A DNA stretch of 64,000 bases from Rhodospirillales bacterium (GTDB taxonomy: Bacteria; Pseudomonadota; Alphaproteobacteria; ATCC43930; CGMCC-115725), in the NCBI GenBank assembly GCA_947473305.1, contig CANJCB010000003.1, forward strand, positions 148,583 to 212,582. The letters are read 5' to 3'. The notes under the pieces were generated by a model. That model was not told the origin of the DNA. It did not search any database and was given only the letters and a program-made list of their open reading frames with translations. Below, in pieces: positions 34,648 to 44,480 of the stretch. Made by a program: the position numbers and the translations under genes. Position 1 is the first letter of the stretch; every line of letters starts with the position of its first letter.

Positions 34648-35853
34648 ATGGCTGACCTCGCCTATGCGGAAACCCGGGAGAGAGGCGAGCTTTCGCTGCT
34701 CGCCTGCGTCGCCGACGATGTGACGAAGGAGGCGGTGAGCCGGGCCGCCGGGCTGCTCGACTGGCCCGCGGTCAAGGTGCGGACCGGCGGGCTTGCGACC
34801 GCCCATCGCTTCCTCGAGGCAGGCCACCGGGCGAAGGTCATCCTGGTGGATCTTTCGGAGAGCGACGATCCGATCCAGGCGCTCGACGAATTCCTCCAGC
34901 TCCTGCCCACCGGCACGCGCTGCCTGGCGATCGGGAAGCTCAACGACCTCGGCCTCTACCGTGCCGCCAAGTCCATGGGCGCGGCGGATTATCTCGCCAA
35001 GCCCGTGTCGGGCGAGACCCTGAAGGAAGCTCTCGCCTCAGCCCTTAAGACCGAGATCCGCGAGAAGACCGCCAAGGACGGCAAGACCGTCGCCTTTCTG
35101 GGGTCGCGCGGCGGAGCGGGATCGAGCACCCTGGCCGCCGCCACCGCCTGGTGCCTCGCCAACGACCACCGGCAGAGCGTGGCGCTTCTCGACCTCGACC
35201 TTCATTTCGGAACGCTGGCCCTGAGCCTCGACCTGGAACCCGGCCGGGGCTTGCGCGATGCCCTGGAACATCCGGAACGCATCGACGGGCTTCTCGTCGC
35301 CTCCGCCATGGCGCGGCAGGGAGAGCGCCTCAAGGTGCTGGCCGCCGAGGAGCATCTCGACGAGCCACTGCATTTCGACCGGGCCGCCGCCGCCCCTCTG
35401 TTGGGCGCCCTGCGCAGCGATTTCGACAGCCTGGTGATCGACCTGCCCCGCAGCCTCGACGCGGTGAGCCGCCAGGTACTGGCCATCGCCGACACGCCCG
35501 TCCTCGTCACCGATCTGTCGCTCGCCGGCTTGCGCGACACCGTGCGCCTCGTCGAACTGCTGAAGGTCCTGGGCGCGCGGGGGGCGCCGCTCATCGTCGC
35601 CAACCAGGTGGGCGCGGTCCATCGGGGCGAGATCGGCCAGGGTGAATTCGAAAAGGGCCTGAAGGCCAAGCTCGACTACCTCATCCCCTTCGACGCCAAG
35701 GCGGCACTCGCCATGGCCCGGCAGGGAAAGGCGCTGCCCGCCGCCGCCGCGGGCAGCAAGGCGACCCTTGAGCTGCGCCGTTTCGTGCAGCGCATCGGCG
35801 GGGGCGGGACCCGCAAGCCGCGATCGTTCCTGAAAAAAATCTGGGGGAGTTAA
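34648..35853 (+). CDS. cpaE: pilus localisation ATPase CpaE/TadZ
   Basis: This 401-aa protein has an N-terminal receiver-like domain (VILVDLSESDDPIQALDEFL near residue 70) and a C-terminal ParA/MinD-like domain with the deviant P-loop FLGSRGGAGSSTLAAATAW near 150 and LLDLDLHFGTLALSLDLE. CpaE places the pilus machine at the cell pole. It is 4 bp upstream of cpaF. Confidence 0.92.
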   Translation: MADLAYAETRERGELSLLACVADDVTKEAVSRAAGLLDWPAVKVRTGGLATAHRFLEAGHRAKVILVDLSESDDPIQALDEFLQLLPTGTRCLAIGKLNDLGLYRAAKSMGAADYLAKPVSGETLKEALASALKTEIREKTAKDGKTVAFLGSRGGAGSSTLAAATAWCLANDHRQSVALLDLDLHFGTLALSLDLEPGRGLRDALEHPERIDGLLVASAMARQGERLKVLAAEEHLDEPLHFDRAAAAPLLGALRSDFDSLVIDLPRSLDAVSRQVLAIADTPVLVTDLSLAGLRDTVRLVELLKVLGARGAPLIVANQVGAVHRGEIGQGEFEKGLKAKLDYLIPFDAKAALAMARQGKALPAAAAGSKATLELRRFVQRIGGGGTRKPRSFLKKIWGS

Positions 35854-35857
35854 GCTC

Positions 35858-37495
35858 GTGTTCCTGCGCCGCGACAAAGAACAACCGACCGAAGCCCGCG
35901 TCCTGGCGCTGCACGCCCGCCAGAGCCGGCCCGCCCGGTCGACGATCCCGTCCCATCCGCTCCATGGCAGCGCCACGCTGGATATGGCGACCAAGGCCCT
36001 GAAATCCGAGGTCACGGCTCTCATTGACGCGACCATGGTGCGCGACAAGACCCGCGGCGAACTCGCCCATATGATCGACGACCTGGCGAAATCCCGGCTC
36101 GCGGAAAACCAGCTTTCGCTCAATACCCATCTCCAGCGCGACCTTGTGACCGTGCTGCTCAACGACGTGCTGGAGGCCGCCCGCCGTTCGGGCGCCGCGC
36201 CGCGCCCGTCCCAGGTCAATGTCGCCGTCGCCAGCCGCGCCAGCATCGACGAGGCGATCCCGCGCATCTATCCGACCGTCATGGAGCGAATCGACCCGGA
36301 AATCGCTTCCCGCCTCACACGAGAGGAACTGGCCCGGCAATTGACCGGCGTCGTCGCCGAGGTGCTCACCGAGCACAAGATCCAGCTCAATCAGCTGGAA
36401 CAGCGCGACCTCGTCACCGTGCTGCTCAACGACATGCTGGGATTGGGTCCGCTGGAGCCGTTTCTCGCCGACGAGACCGTCAACGACATCATGGTCAACG
36501 GCGCCAAGCAGATCTATGTGGAGCGCAAGGGCAAGCTCGAACTCACCGACGCCAAGTTCCGCGACAACCAGCATGTGATGAGCGTCGCAACCCGGATCGT
36601 GACGCAGGTCGGCCGCCGCATCGACGAGACGACGCCGCTGGTCGACGCCCGCCTCGCCGACGGCAGCCGCGTCAATATCATCGCCCCGCCCTTGGCCATC
36701 GACGGCCCCTCGATCTCCATCCGGAAATTCTCCAAGAAGGGCATCACCCTTGATGTGATGGCCCAGCAGATGAACATCTCGCCCGAGATGGCGACAGTGC
36801 TGAAGGTGGCCTCGCGCGCCCGGCTCAATATCCTGATTTCGGGCGGCACGGGCTCCGGCAAGACCACGCTCTTGAACGCCATGTCCCAGATGATCGATCC
36901 CGGCGAGCGCATCGTCACCATCGAGGACGCGGCCGAACTGCAGCTTCAGCAGCCTCATGTGGTGCGGCTCGAAACCCGGGTCTCCAACCTCGAAGGCAAG
37001 GGGGAGATCAGCATGCGCGATCTCGTGAAGAACGCCCTTCGGATGCGGCCCGACCGGATCATCCTCGGCGAGATCCGCAGCGCCGAGGCGCTCGACATGC
37101 TCCAGGCGATGAACACGGGCCATGACGGCTCGCTCTCCACCATCCATGCGAACCGCCCGCGCGAGGCCTTGACCCGGCTCGAGAACATGGTCGGCATGGC
37201 CGGCGTCAACCTGCCGAGCAAGGCGGTGCGCCAGCAGATCGCGGCGGCGGTCAACCTCATCGTCCAGATCAGCCGCATGCGCGACGGCATCCGCCGCGTC
37301 ACCGCCATCACCGAGGTCGTGGGCATGGAAGGCGAGATCATCACCACCCAGGACCTCTTCCTCTACAAATACGAAGGCGAGACGCCGGACGGCAAGCTGC
37401 GGGGGAATTTCCAGACCTCGGGCCTCCGCCCGCATTTCATGCCCCGCGCCGAATATTTCGGCCTCGACCGGGCCCTGCTCGAGGCGGTCGCATGA
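35858..37495 (+). CDS. cpaF: Tad secretion ATPase CpaF/TadA
   Basis: This 545-aa type II/IV secretion ATPase has Walker A LISGGTGSGKTTLLNAM near residue 325, an Asp box (VTIEDAAELQLQQPHVV) and Walker B/His box regions (RIILGEIRSAEALDMLQAMN, GHDGSLSTIHANRPREAL). The first 150 residues are a family-typical helical extension. It powers pilin polymerisation from the cytoplasm. Its stop overlaps the tadB ATG. Confidence 0.94.
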   Translation: MFLRRDKEQPTEARVLALHARQSRPARSTIPSHPLHGSATLDMATKALKSEVTALIDATMVRDKTRGELAHMIDDLAKSRLAENQLSLNTHLQRDLVTVLLNDVLEAARRSGAAPRPSQVNVAVASRASIDEAIPRIYPTVMERIDPEIASRLTREELARQLTGVVAEVLTEHKIQLNQLEQRDLVTVLLNDMLGLGPLEPFLADETVNDIMVNGAKQIYVERKGKLELTDAKFRDNQHVMSVATRIVTQVGRRIDETTPLVDARLADGSRVNIIAPPLAIDGPSISIRKFSKKGITLDVMAQQMNISPEMATVLKVASRARLNILISGGTGSGKTTLLNAMSQMIDPGERIVTIEDAAELQLQQPHVVRLETRVSNLEGKGEISMRDLVKNALRMRPDRIILGEIRSAEALDMLQAMNTGHDGSLSTIHANRPREALTRLENMVGMAGVNLPSKAVRQQIAAAVNLIVQISRMRDGIRRVTAITEVVGMEGEIITTQDLFLYKYEGETPDGKLRGNFQTSGLRPHFMPRAEYFGLDRALLEAVA

Positions 37496-38484
37496 GCGAT
37501 GTGCTGGCCGCCGCGCTCGACTTCGATCCCATCGTCCTGCTTCTGGCTCTGGGCGGCGCGGCGCTGGTGGTCTGTCTCTCGCTGGCGATGGGCGGGGGCG
37601 ACGACAAGCGCCGCTCGCAGCGGATCGACAAGGCGCTGATCCGCGCCCGCAAGGCCGATGGGCCGAGCGGCGCGCCGAGCCTGCGGCTCAACACCGAAGG
37701 CGGCGGGCTCGACGACATCATGCGCCGGCTGCTCCCCCGGCCGGAGCTTCTGCGCCAGCGGCTTTCCCGGACGGGGCGGCCGATTTCCATCGGGACCTAT
37801 GGTCTCATCTGTCTCGCGGCCGGGCTTGTGGTGACGGGCGGCCTGCTGCTCCTCGACCTCTCGCTGGTCATCGCGATCCCGGCCGGGGTGATCCTGGGGC
37901 TTTGGCTGCCCCACTTCGGCGTGGGCTGGGCCGCCGGGCGGCGCGAGCGGAAATTCCTCGCCTATTTCCCCGATGCGATCGGCCTCATGGTGCGCGGGCT
38001 GAAATCGGGCCTGCCGATCACCGAATCCTTCCAGATCGTGGCGCAGGAGGTCCCCGGCCCCGTGGGCGAGGAATTCCGCCGGATCACCGACCAGATGCGT
38101 CTGGGCCAGCAGCTCGAAGCGGCGATGTGGGATGCGGTGAAGCGCATCGGCCTGCCGGAAATCAAGTTCCTGGTCGTCACCCTCTCGGTCCAGCGCGAGA
38201 CCGGCGGCAATCTCGCCGAAACCCTAGAGAACCTCGACAACATCCTGCGCCGCCGCCGCCAGATGAAGCTGAAGGTACGCGCCATGTCGTCCGAAGCGCG
38301 CGCCAGCGCCGCGATCATCGGCTCCCTACCCTTCATCATGACGGCAGTGCTGATGGTGATGAACGGGCCTTACATCATGACCCTCTTCACCACGAGCACC
38401 GGCCACATCCTGCTGACGGCGGGTTGCAGCAGCATGGCCATCGGCATCGCCATCATCACGAAACTTGCAAAATTCGAGATCTGA
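37492..38484 (+). CDS. tadB: Tad inner-membrane platform protein TadB
   Basis: This 330-aa GspF-domain protein has N-terminal TM helices, the cytoplasmic T2SSF segment (YFPDAIGLMVRGLKSGLPIT, then LGQQLEAAMWDAVKRI) and LVVTLSVQRETGGNLAETLE. C-terminal TM helices follow. It forms the platform contacted by CpaF. The next gene starts 14 bp later. Confidence 0.92.
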   Translation: MSDVLAAALDFDPIVLLLALGGAALVVCLSLAMGGGDDKRRSQRIDKALIRARKADGPSGAPSLRLNTEGGGLDDIMRRLLPRPELLRQRLSRTGRPISIGTYGLICLAAGLVVTGGLLLLDLSLVIAIPAGVILGLWLPHFGVGWAAGRRERKFLAYFPDAIGLMVRGLKSGLPITESFQIVAQEVPGPVGEEFRRITDQMRLGQQLEAAMWDAVKRIGLPEIKFLVVTLSVQRETGGNLAETLENLDNILRRRRQMKLKVRAMSSEARASAAIIGSLPFIMTAVLMVMNGPYIMTLFTTSTGHILLTAGCSSMAIGIAIITKLAKFEI

Positions 38485-38498
38485 CGGGGAGGAAAACC

Positions 38499-38684
38499 AT
38501 GGGCCTCATGAAGCCGCTGCAGGACGATCTCGAAACCCTAGACCTCGCAAGCCGGACGGTAAGGCGCTGGGTCGTCGTCGCCGACGAGGTGGGTCCCCTC
38601 GCCCATCCGATCCCGCTTCCGGCGGATAATCGCCGGGGCGAAGTCTGCTGGTGGGTCGAGACCGGTGAGGCCTTGTTCCCGTGA
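38499..38684 (+). CDS. 61-aa protein between tadB and tadC, unknown
   Basis: An ATG at 38499 with GGGGAGGAAAACC upstream opens a 61-codon frame. It contains LETLDLASRTVRRWVVVADE and ends GEVCWWVETGEALFP; its stop overlaps the tadC GTG (GTGA). It is soluble, acidic at the N-terminus, with tryptophans (RRW, CWW) and one cysteine near the end, and no TM segment. tadB and tadC are normally adjacent, so an extra gene with a strong ribosome binding site and coupling to tadC is unusual. No family recognised. Confidence 0.7.
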   Translation: MGLMKPLQDDLETLDLASRTVRRWVVVADEVGPLAHPIPLPADNRRGEVCWWVETGEALFP

Positions 38685-39661
38685 ACGATCTTCTGCCGAT
38701 CCGCTATCTGGCCGCCGCCGGTCTCCTCGACGAGACCGGCATCGCCATCCTGGGCGGGGTCGGCGTCTTCCTCACGATCCTGCTTTTGGGCCGCGCCTTC
38801 GTGCTGCGCGATCCCATGGAGGCGCGGCTCAAGAACCACTCGAAGCGGCGGGCGCTGCTGGTCGCCCAGGCGCTCTCCACCCAGAACAGCGGGCGGGCGC
38901 GGGGAAAATCGGTCGGCCTCCTGCGCGGCATCCTCGAAAAACTGAAACTCCTGCGCGGCGAGGAAGCCAGCAAGATGACCGAAAACCTCGCCCGGGCGGG
39001 TTGGCGGTCGCGGGACATGCTGGTGATCTTCCTGGGCGCGCGCCTCCTGCTGCCGGTGGTGGGGGCGGTGGCCGCCTGGCTCGCCTCGGCCGCGCTCTTT
39101 CCGGGACTGATCCCGCTTCATCGCATGATCATCGTCGCCGTGGGCATCGCCATCGGCGGCTACGGGCCGGTGCTGTTCCTGCGCAATGTGGTCAACCGGC
39201 GGCAGCAGAAGCTGAAGAAGCAGCTCCCCGATGCGCTCGACCTGCTGGTGATCTGCGCCGAGGCGGGCTTGAGCCTCGATTCCGCGCTCACCCGCGTCGC
39301 GCGGGAATTCGGCCCGACCGCTCCCGAACTCGCCGATGAATTGGGACTGACGGCCATCGAATTGGGATTTCTTCCGAACCGGCGACAGGCGCTCGCCAAT
39401 CTCATCAAGCGCGCGGACATTCCCGCGATCCGGGGCGTGGTCAACACCCTGATCCAGACGGAACGCTACGGCACGCCGCTCGCCCATTCGCTGCGGGTGC
39501 TGGCGGCGGAATTCCGCGACGAGCGCCTGATGAAGGCCGAGGAAAAAGCCGCCCGGCTGCCGGCCATCCTGACCGTGCCGATGATCGTCTTCATCCTGCC
39601 GGCGCTTTTCGTGGTGCTGATCGGTCCCGCGATCATCCAGGTGATCAAGACGTTTTCCTGA
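38681..39661 (+). CDS. tadC: Tad inner-membrane platform protein TadC
   Basis: This 326-aa GspF-domain protein has FLPNRRQALANLIKRADIPA and the TadC pattern PDALDLLVICAEAGLSLDSA, with TM helices at both ends of the cytoplasmic domain. It starts with GTG inside the end of the 61-aa gene. With TadB it builds the platform. The tad strand ends here, 21 bp before the convergent TPR gene stop. Confidence 0.92.
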   Translation: MNDLLPIRYLAAAGLLDETGIAILGGVGVFLTILLLGRAFVLRDPMEARLKNHSKRRALLVAQALSTQNSGRARGKSVGLLRGILEKLKLLRGEEASKMTENLARAGWRSRDMLVIFLGARLLLPVVGAVAAWLASAALFPGLIPLHRMIIVAVGIAIGGYGPVLFLRNVVNRRQQKLKKQLPDALDLLVICAEAGLSLDSALTRVAREFGPTAPELADELGLTAIELGFLPNRRQALANLIKRADIPAIRGVVNTLIQTERYGTPLAHSLRVLAAEFRDERLMKAEEKAARLPAILTVPMIVFILPALFVVLIGPAIIQVIKTFS

Positions 39662-39682
39662 TCGCCCGGAGCGATCTTTCCC

Positions 39683-41122
39683 TTACTCCACCGCCATCTT
39701 CGTCGCGGCGGCGGCCTGGAAATGCATCACGGCGGCGGTGGGCTGGCCCTCGGTTCTGAGCTTGCGCGCGGCTTCCGCGGCTTCCTCATCCGAGGCAAAG
39801 CCTACGGCGCGGACCGCGTACCACGTCAGGCCGTCGCGCCGCGTCACTTTCAGGATCGCCACATTGTAGCCTTTGGCCGTGAGCTGCTTTTCCAGCTTCT
39901 TGGCATTCTCCTCCCCGGCGAAGGAGCCGACCTGGACGATCGGACCCTGGGGCGCGGTCTCGACAGCCGCCGGGCGAGGCGGCTCGGCGGGGGCGGATAC
40001 CGCCGCGACCTTAACCGGAGCCGGTTGCGGCAAGACCACGGGTTCGATGACCGGATCCGCTTCCTTCGCGACGAGCGTCACGGGACGAGACACGGGCGAT
40101 AGCGTTTCCGCCTCGATTTCCTTGGGAGTGACCGTCGCGGGCATGATCGTCACGGGCATGGCGGCGGGAGCAAGCGGCGCCGCAACCGGCCTGGGCGCGA
40201 TCTCGGTCAGTTCCTCGACTTCGACCTTGGCCGCTGACAGCCGCGCGGGAACTTCGGGCGTCTCGGCGATGGTCGGGCTTGCGACGGCGGTCGCTCCGCT
40301 GCGCGATAGGGGCACGCCCAGGATCGCGGCGGTGCGGCTGCGGTCGTCCATCGCCCTGAGCATCGCGTAATAGGAAAGGTTCTGCTGGATCGCGTCCTCA
40401 TCGAGGTCGTTTCGCGCGGCCTCCGCCGACGCGTCGCGCTGTCCCGCGAGCCCCAGCACCAGCGCGAGATTGAGCCGGTTGCGCGGGGTCGCTCCCGTCT
40501 CGGTGGCAAGCGCGTTCAGCACCCGGGCCGCCTTGTCGTAGTCGCCCGCCAGCGCCAGCGAGAGACCGAGATTGTTCCGCAGGGTCGGATAATTGGGCGC
40601 GGCCTGCAGCCCCTGGGCATAGGCTCGCTGCGCCAGGTCATGGCGGCCGGAAAGATCCTGCGCCACGCCCATCGCGTTCATCACCCGGGGATCGCCCGGA
40701 TGCTTCGCCTGAGCGGCGTCGAGTTGAACCAGCGCCGCCTCGGGCTGACCCAGGGCGATGAGCGCATTGCCGAAGCCGCGCCGGATCTCCCAATCGCCCG
40801 GCGCCATGCCCACCGCGATCCGGTAGACCTCCACCGCCTCGCTGTAGGATCGCTCGCGGGCGAGCGCATCGGCGAGCCGGGTCAAGGGCAACGGATCGTT
40901 GGGCGAAAGCTCGTGGGCGCGGCGGTAGAGCGTGACGGCCGTGGCGAGATCCCCGCCCTCGCGCGTGTCGTCCGCGACCTTCATCAGGCGGGCCGCCGTG
41001 GGCTCCGTGACGGCGGCCGTCGGCCCCATGTTGGGCGGCGACCCCGTACAGGCCGCGAGGCTCAAAATAAGCGCCAGCGCGGTGGCGCAGGCAGCGCTTG
41101 GAAATCGAAAAGTTACAGGCAT
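39683..41122 (-). CDS. tadD: TPR-SPOR lipoprotein, TadD-like
   Basis: This 479-aa protein has a lipobox LAAC near residue 23 and TPR helices over about 45-240 (for example DLATAVTLYRRAHELSPNDP and LQAAPNYPTLRNNLGLSLAL). A Pro/Ala/Val-rich linker leads to a C-terminal SPOR domain (IVQVGSFAGEENAKKLEKQL). TadD is a TPR lipoprotein, but the SPOR domain, which binds denuded peptidoglycan, is an addition. The ATG at 41122 gives a proper signal peptide; a GTG 45 bases upstream would add a polar leader. It faces tadC. Confidence 0.82.
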   Translation of the reverse strand: MPVTFRFPSAACATALALILSLAACTGSPPNMGPTAAVTEPTAARLMKVADDTREGGDLATAVTLYRRAHELSPNDPLPLTRLADALARERSYSEAVEVYRIAVGMAPGDWEIRRGFGNALIALGQPEAALVQLDAAQAKHPGDPRVMNAMGVAQDLSGRHDLAQRAYAQGLQAAPNYPTLRNNLGLSLALAGDYDKAARVLNALATETGATPRNRLNLALVLGLAGQRDASAEAARNDLDEDAIQQNLSYYAMLRAMDDRSRTAAILGVPLSRSGATAVASPTIAETPEVPARLSAAKVEVEELTEIAPRPVAAPLAPAAMPVTIMPATVTPKEIEAETLSPVSRPVTLVAKEADPVIEPVVLPQPAPVKVAAVSAPAEPPRPAAVETAPQGPIVQVGSFAGEENAKKLEKQLTAKGYNVAILKVTRRDGLTWYAVRAVGFASDEEAAEAARKLRTEGQPTAAVMHFQAAAATKMAVE

Positions 41123-41202
41123 TTTCGGCACCGCCGGTGAGTTCCCCCAAGACGCCGATTCATGCACCTCTTTCCTTGCGGAAACGTGAAGAAATCTGCG
41201 GC

Positions 41203-41898
41203 TTAGAGGGTGCTCGCCAGCATGTTCACCGTCAAGGCGAGAACCACGACATTAAAGACAAATGAGAGGAGCCCGTGACCGGCTGCGATCCGGCGTATCG
41301 CGCGCGAGGTGATCGCCACGTCGGAGGTCTGGCTCGTCATGCCGATCACCGCCGAGAAATAGAAGAAATCCCAATAGTCGGGATCCTCTCCGCCGGGAAA
41401 CTCCAGGCCGCCCCGATCCGGCGAGTCCGGCCCCTGGGGGGTCCCCAAGGCCTCGTCGTAATAGTGATGCGCATAGTGGATCGCGAACATGGTGTGGATG
41501 AGCAGCCAGGAGCAGACCACCGTGAAGCCCGCCAGCGACATCCGCGCCACCAGCAGGAGGGAGGGCAATCCCTCGTCCTTCTTCAGAAGAAAGCCGAGGG
41601 ACACGAGGCTGACCACGGCCGCCGTCACGACGAGCGCGAGGATCACCCCCGCCCGCTCGTCCTGCTGCCGAGCCCTGACCCGCACGTCCGCCGGCTTCCC
41701 CGCCCCGATGATCCAGATCGTCAGGGCCAGGAAAACGACGACGCCTCCGTCCCAGGCAAGGGCGATCCGGGCCGGAACGAACCAGTCGCCGGGGAGGAGG
41801 AGAAAGACCGCCAGGCCGAGGGCGATCCCGATCAGAAGGCAACCCTTTCGGATCGCGCGCTTCGCTCGGGACGAACCATCTGATCGATTCTTGGGCAT
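41203..41898 (-). CDS. DUF1345 membrane protein
   Basis: This 231-aa protein (from the ATG at 41898) has about five TM helices and the DUF1345 motifs GDWFVPARIALAWDGGV, HYAHHYYDE, DYWDFFYFSAVIGMTSQTSD and FVFNVVVLALTVN. The family is of unknown function. A start 10 codons further upstream is open but no better supported. It stands between the TPR gene and a long non-coding stretch. Confidence 0.85.
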   Translation of the reverse strand: MPKNRSDGSSRAKRAIRKGCLLIGIALGLAVFLLLPGDWFVPARIALAWDGGVVVFLALTIWIIGAGKPADVRVRARQQDERAGVILALVVTAAVVSLVSLGFLLKKDEGLPSLLLVARMSLAGFTVVCSWLLIHTMFAIHYAHHYYDEALGTPQGPDSPDRGGLEFPGGEDPDYWDFFYFSAVIGMTSQTSDVAITSRAIRRIAAGHGLLSFVFNVVVLALTVNMLASTL

Positions 41899-42499
41899 GC
41901 CTGATCCGGTTGTGCGGCTATTGGGCAACTATCGCTCACCCGGCGACTCGCCGCCAGCCCTCGTCTCAACGCTCCCCCGCGTCGCACGCCGGGGTATGGC
42001 ATGGCGATTGCGTAAGCGACCGGATGGAAGCAGCGCCGACAGGCAGCCCTGGAAATCCGCCTCAAGAACGCCACCTTCCTTCTAGAGCATAGGCTCGACA
42101 GCAGGAGTTAGTACCTTGTCAGCACCTCCGCGCAGGCCCCCGCCCTTTCCATCGCACGAGAATTTGCGAACGGCCGCCTGTGCGATAGAGGGCATTTGCG
42201 ATATAGTGAACGGCATGAGCGTTCCGGGCCTCCTCACCCGCGAAATCTCGAACCGCCCCGGCGGTTCTGAGGCGAGAAGCTCGACGATTCCTTACAGCGA
42301 CGTAATGAAACTCGGCGGAATGGCCGACGCGCTCCGTGCGTTGTCCATCCCAAGAGCGCAAAATTCTTCTGGAACAGAAGGCTATGAACCGGAGTTCGAT
42401 CGGGGGGCGTTGCACCCTGGCGGATCTCTGGCACCGAGCCAAAGAAACTAAGGGACGACGGAGACTTCGCGTAACTCACTTTGGGGCAGAGGTTTAGGC
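41899..42499. other. 600-bp region upstream of prkA, no supported gene
   Basis: This stretch is less GC-rich than its surroundings. Open frames at 42116-42451 (plus) and 42119-42442 (minus) have codon usage unlike the neighbours, and neither matches a family. A TATAGT hexamer (42204-42209, in GCGATATAGTGAAC) may be a -10 element. It should hold the promoter of the prkA operon with a long leader. AGAGG lies seven bases before the prkA ATG. Confidence 0.5.
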
Positions 42500-44449
42500 A
42501 TGATCGCGCTAGATAACGACCTCTTCAGCATGTTTTCCCGGCAGTACGACAGCCAGAAGGAAACAGAACTCACCCTCGACGAGTATCTGCGCAAATGCGC
42601 CGAGGATCCGCTCTGCTATGCGGGTGCGGCCGAGCGCATGCTCTCCGCCATCGGCGAGCCCGAGGTCATCGACACGAGCCACGACCAGCGGCTCGGCCGG
42701 ATCTTCATGAACCGCACCATCCGCATCTATCCGGCCTTCGCCGAATTCTACGGCATGGAAGAAACGATTGAGCGGATCGTGGGATTCTTCCGCCACGCGG
42801 CCCAAGGCTTGGAAGAGCGCAAGCAGGTGCTCTATCTCTTAGGCCCGGTGGGCGGCGGCAAGTCCTCGCTCGCCGAACGGCTGAAGCTCCTGATGGAGAA
42901 GGAGCCGGTCTATGTGTTGAAGGCGGGCGACCAGATCAGCCCCGTCTTCGAAAGCCCGCTCGGTCTCTTCAACACGCCCGAAATGATCGATGCGGTCGAG
43001 GAGAAGTACAAGATCCCGCGCCGCCGGCTGACCGGCCTCGCCTCGCCCTGGGCCTTAAAGCGGCTCGACGAATTCGGCGGCGATATTTCCAAGTTCAAGG
43101 TCATCCGCGTCCATCCCTCGCGCATCCGCCAGATCTGCATCGCGAAGACGGAACCGGGCGACGAGAACAACCAGGACATCTCCAGCCTCGTCGGCAAGGT
43201 CGATATCCGGAAGCTGGAGTTCTACAGCCAGAACGACGCCGACGCTTATGCCTATTCGGGCGGCCTCAACCGCACGACCCAGGGTCTTCTCGAATTCGTC
43301 GAGATGTTCAAGGCGCCGATCAAGATGCTGCATCCCCTCCTGACCGCGACCCAGGAAGGCAACTACATCGGCTCCGAGAATATCGGCGCGATCCCCTTCC
43401 AGGGCGTCATCCTCGCCCATTCCAACGAGGCGGAATGGCAGGCCTTCAAGAACAACAGGAACAATGAAGCCTTCATCGACCGGATCTGCGTCATCAAGGT
43501 GCCCTATTGCCTGCGCGCCACCGAGGAACGGCTGATCTACGAGAAGCTGCTCCAGGGCAGCGAGCTTTCGCAGGCCCCCTGCTCGCCCGGCACGCTGGAA
43601 ATGCTGGCCCGCTTCTGCGTCTTGTCGCGCCTCAAAGAGCACGAGAATTCCAATCTCTTCTCCAAGATGCGGGCCTATGACGGCGAGAGCCTGAAGGACA
43701 GCGACCCCCGCGCCCGGACGGTCCAGGAATACCGCGACACGGCCGGGGTGGACGAAGGCATGGAGGGTCTCTCGACCCGCTTCGCCTTCAAGATCCTGTC
43801 GAGCACCTTCAACTTCGACACGCTCGAAATCTCCGCCGACCCCGTGCATCTCATGTATGTGCTGGAACAGGCGATCAAGCGCGAGCAATTCGCCGACGAG
43901 CAGGAAAAGCGGCTCATCGCCTTCCTGAAGGGCGAATTGGCCCCGCGCTATGCCGAGTTCATCGGACACGAGATCCAGAAGGCCTATCTGGAATCCTACG
44001 GCGACTACGGCCAGAACCTCTTCGACCGCTACGTCGCCTATGCCGACGCCTGGATCGAGGACCAGGACTACAAGGACCCGGATACCGGCCAGCTCATGGA
44101 CCGCGAGCTTCTCAATCAGGAGCTTTCCAAGATCGAGAAGCCGGCGGGCATCGCCAATCCCAAGGACTTCCGCAACGAAGTGGTGAAATTCGCCCTTCGG
44201 ACCCGGGCATCCCAGGGCGGGCGGAACCCCTCCTGGACCTCCTACGAGAAGCTGCGCGAGGTGATCGAGAAGCGCATGTTCTCGCAGGTCGAGGATCTGC
44301 TACCGGTGATCAGCTTCGGCAGCAAGAAGGACGGCGAGACCGAGCGCAAGCATGCCGACTTCCTGGAACGCATGGTCTCCCGCGGCTACACCCAGCGGCA
44401 GGTCCGGCGTCTCGTCGAATGGTATATGCGCGTCAACAAGGCCGGATAG
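42500..44449 (+). CDS. prkA: PrkA-family serine protein kinase (YeaG)
   Basis: This 649-aa protein has an AAA-like N-terminal domain with Walker A LGPVGGGKSSLAERL near residue 115, PrkA-specific segments (EFVEMFKAPIKMLHPLLTAT, LAHSNEAEWQAFKNN) and the C-terminal kinase-like domain. Some members phosphorylate or unfold partners during stationary phase and nitrogen stress; recent work also suggests AAA+ activity. It heads the three-gene operon with yeaH and spoVR, 31 bp before yeaH. Confidence 0.95.
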   Translation: MIALDNDLFSMFSRQYDSQKETELTLDEYLRKCAEDPLCYAGAAERMLSAIGEPEVIDTSHDQRLGRIFMNRTIRIYPAFAEFYGMEETIERIVGFFRHAAQGLEERKQVLYLLGPVGGGKSSLAERLKLLMEKEPVYVLKAGDQISPVFESPLGLFNTPEMIDAVEEKYKIPRRRLTGLASPWALKRLDEFGGDISKFKVIRVHPSRIRQICIAKTEPGDENNQDISSLVGKVDIRKLEFYSQNDADAYAYSGGLNRTTQGLLEFVEMFKAPIKMLHPLLTATQEGNYIGSENIGAIPFQGVILAHSNEAEWQAFKNNRNNEAFIDRICVIKVPYCLRATEERLIYEKLLQGSELSQAPCSPGTLEMLARFCVLSRLKEHENSNLFSKMRAYDGESLKDSDPRARTVQEYRDTAGVDEGMEGLSTRFAFKILSSTFNFDTLEISADPVHLMYVLEQAIKREQFADEQEKRLIAFLKGELAPRYAEFIGHEIQKAYLESYGDYGQNLFDRYVAYADAWIEDQDYKDPDTGQLMDRELLNQELSKIEKPAGIANPKDFRNEVVKFALRTRASQGGRNPSWTSYEKLREVIEKRMFSQVEDLLPVISFGSKKDGETERKHADFLERMVSRGYTQRQVRRLVEWYMRVNKAG

Positions 44450-44480
44450 GAACCGGCCGAACGGGAGGACCCAGGCGTTG

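Noticed and set aside
42116..42451. Possible gene upstream of prkA, either strand
   Set aside because: Codon usage differs from neighbours, no family is recognised, and start signals are weak; reported as intergenic instead.
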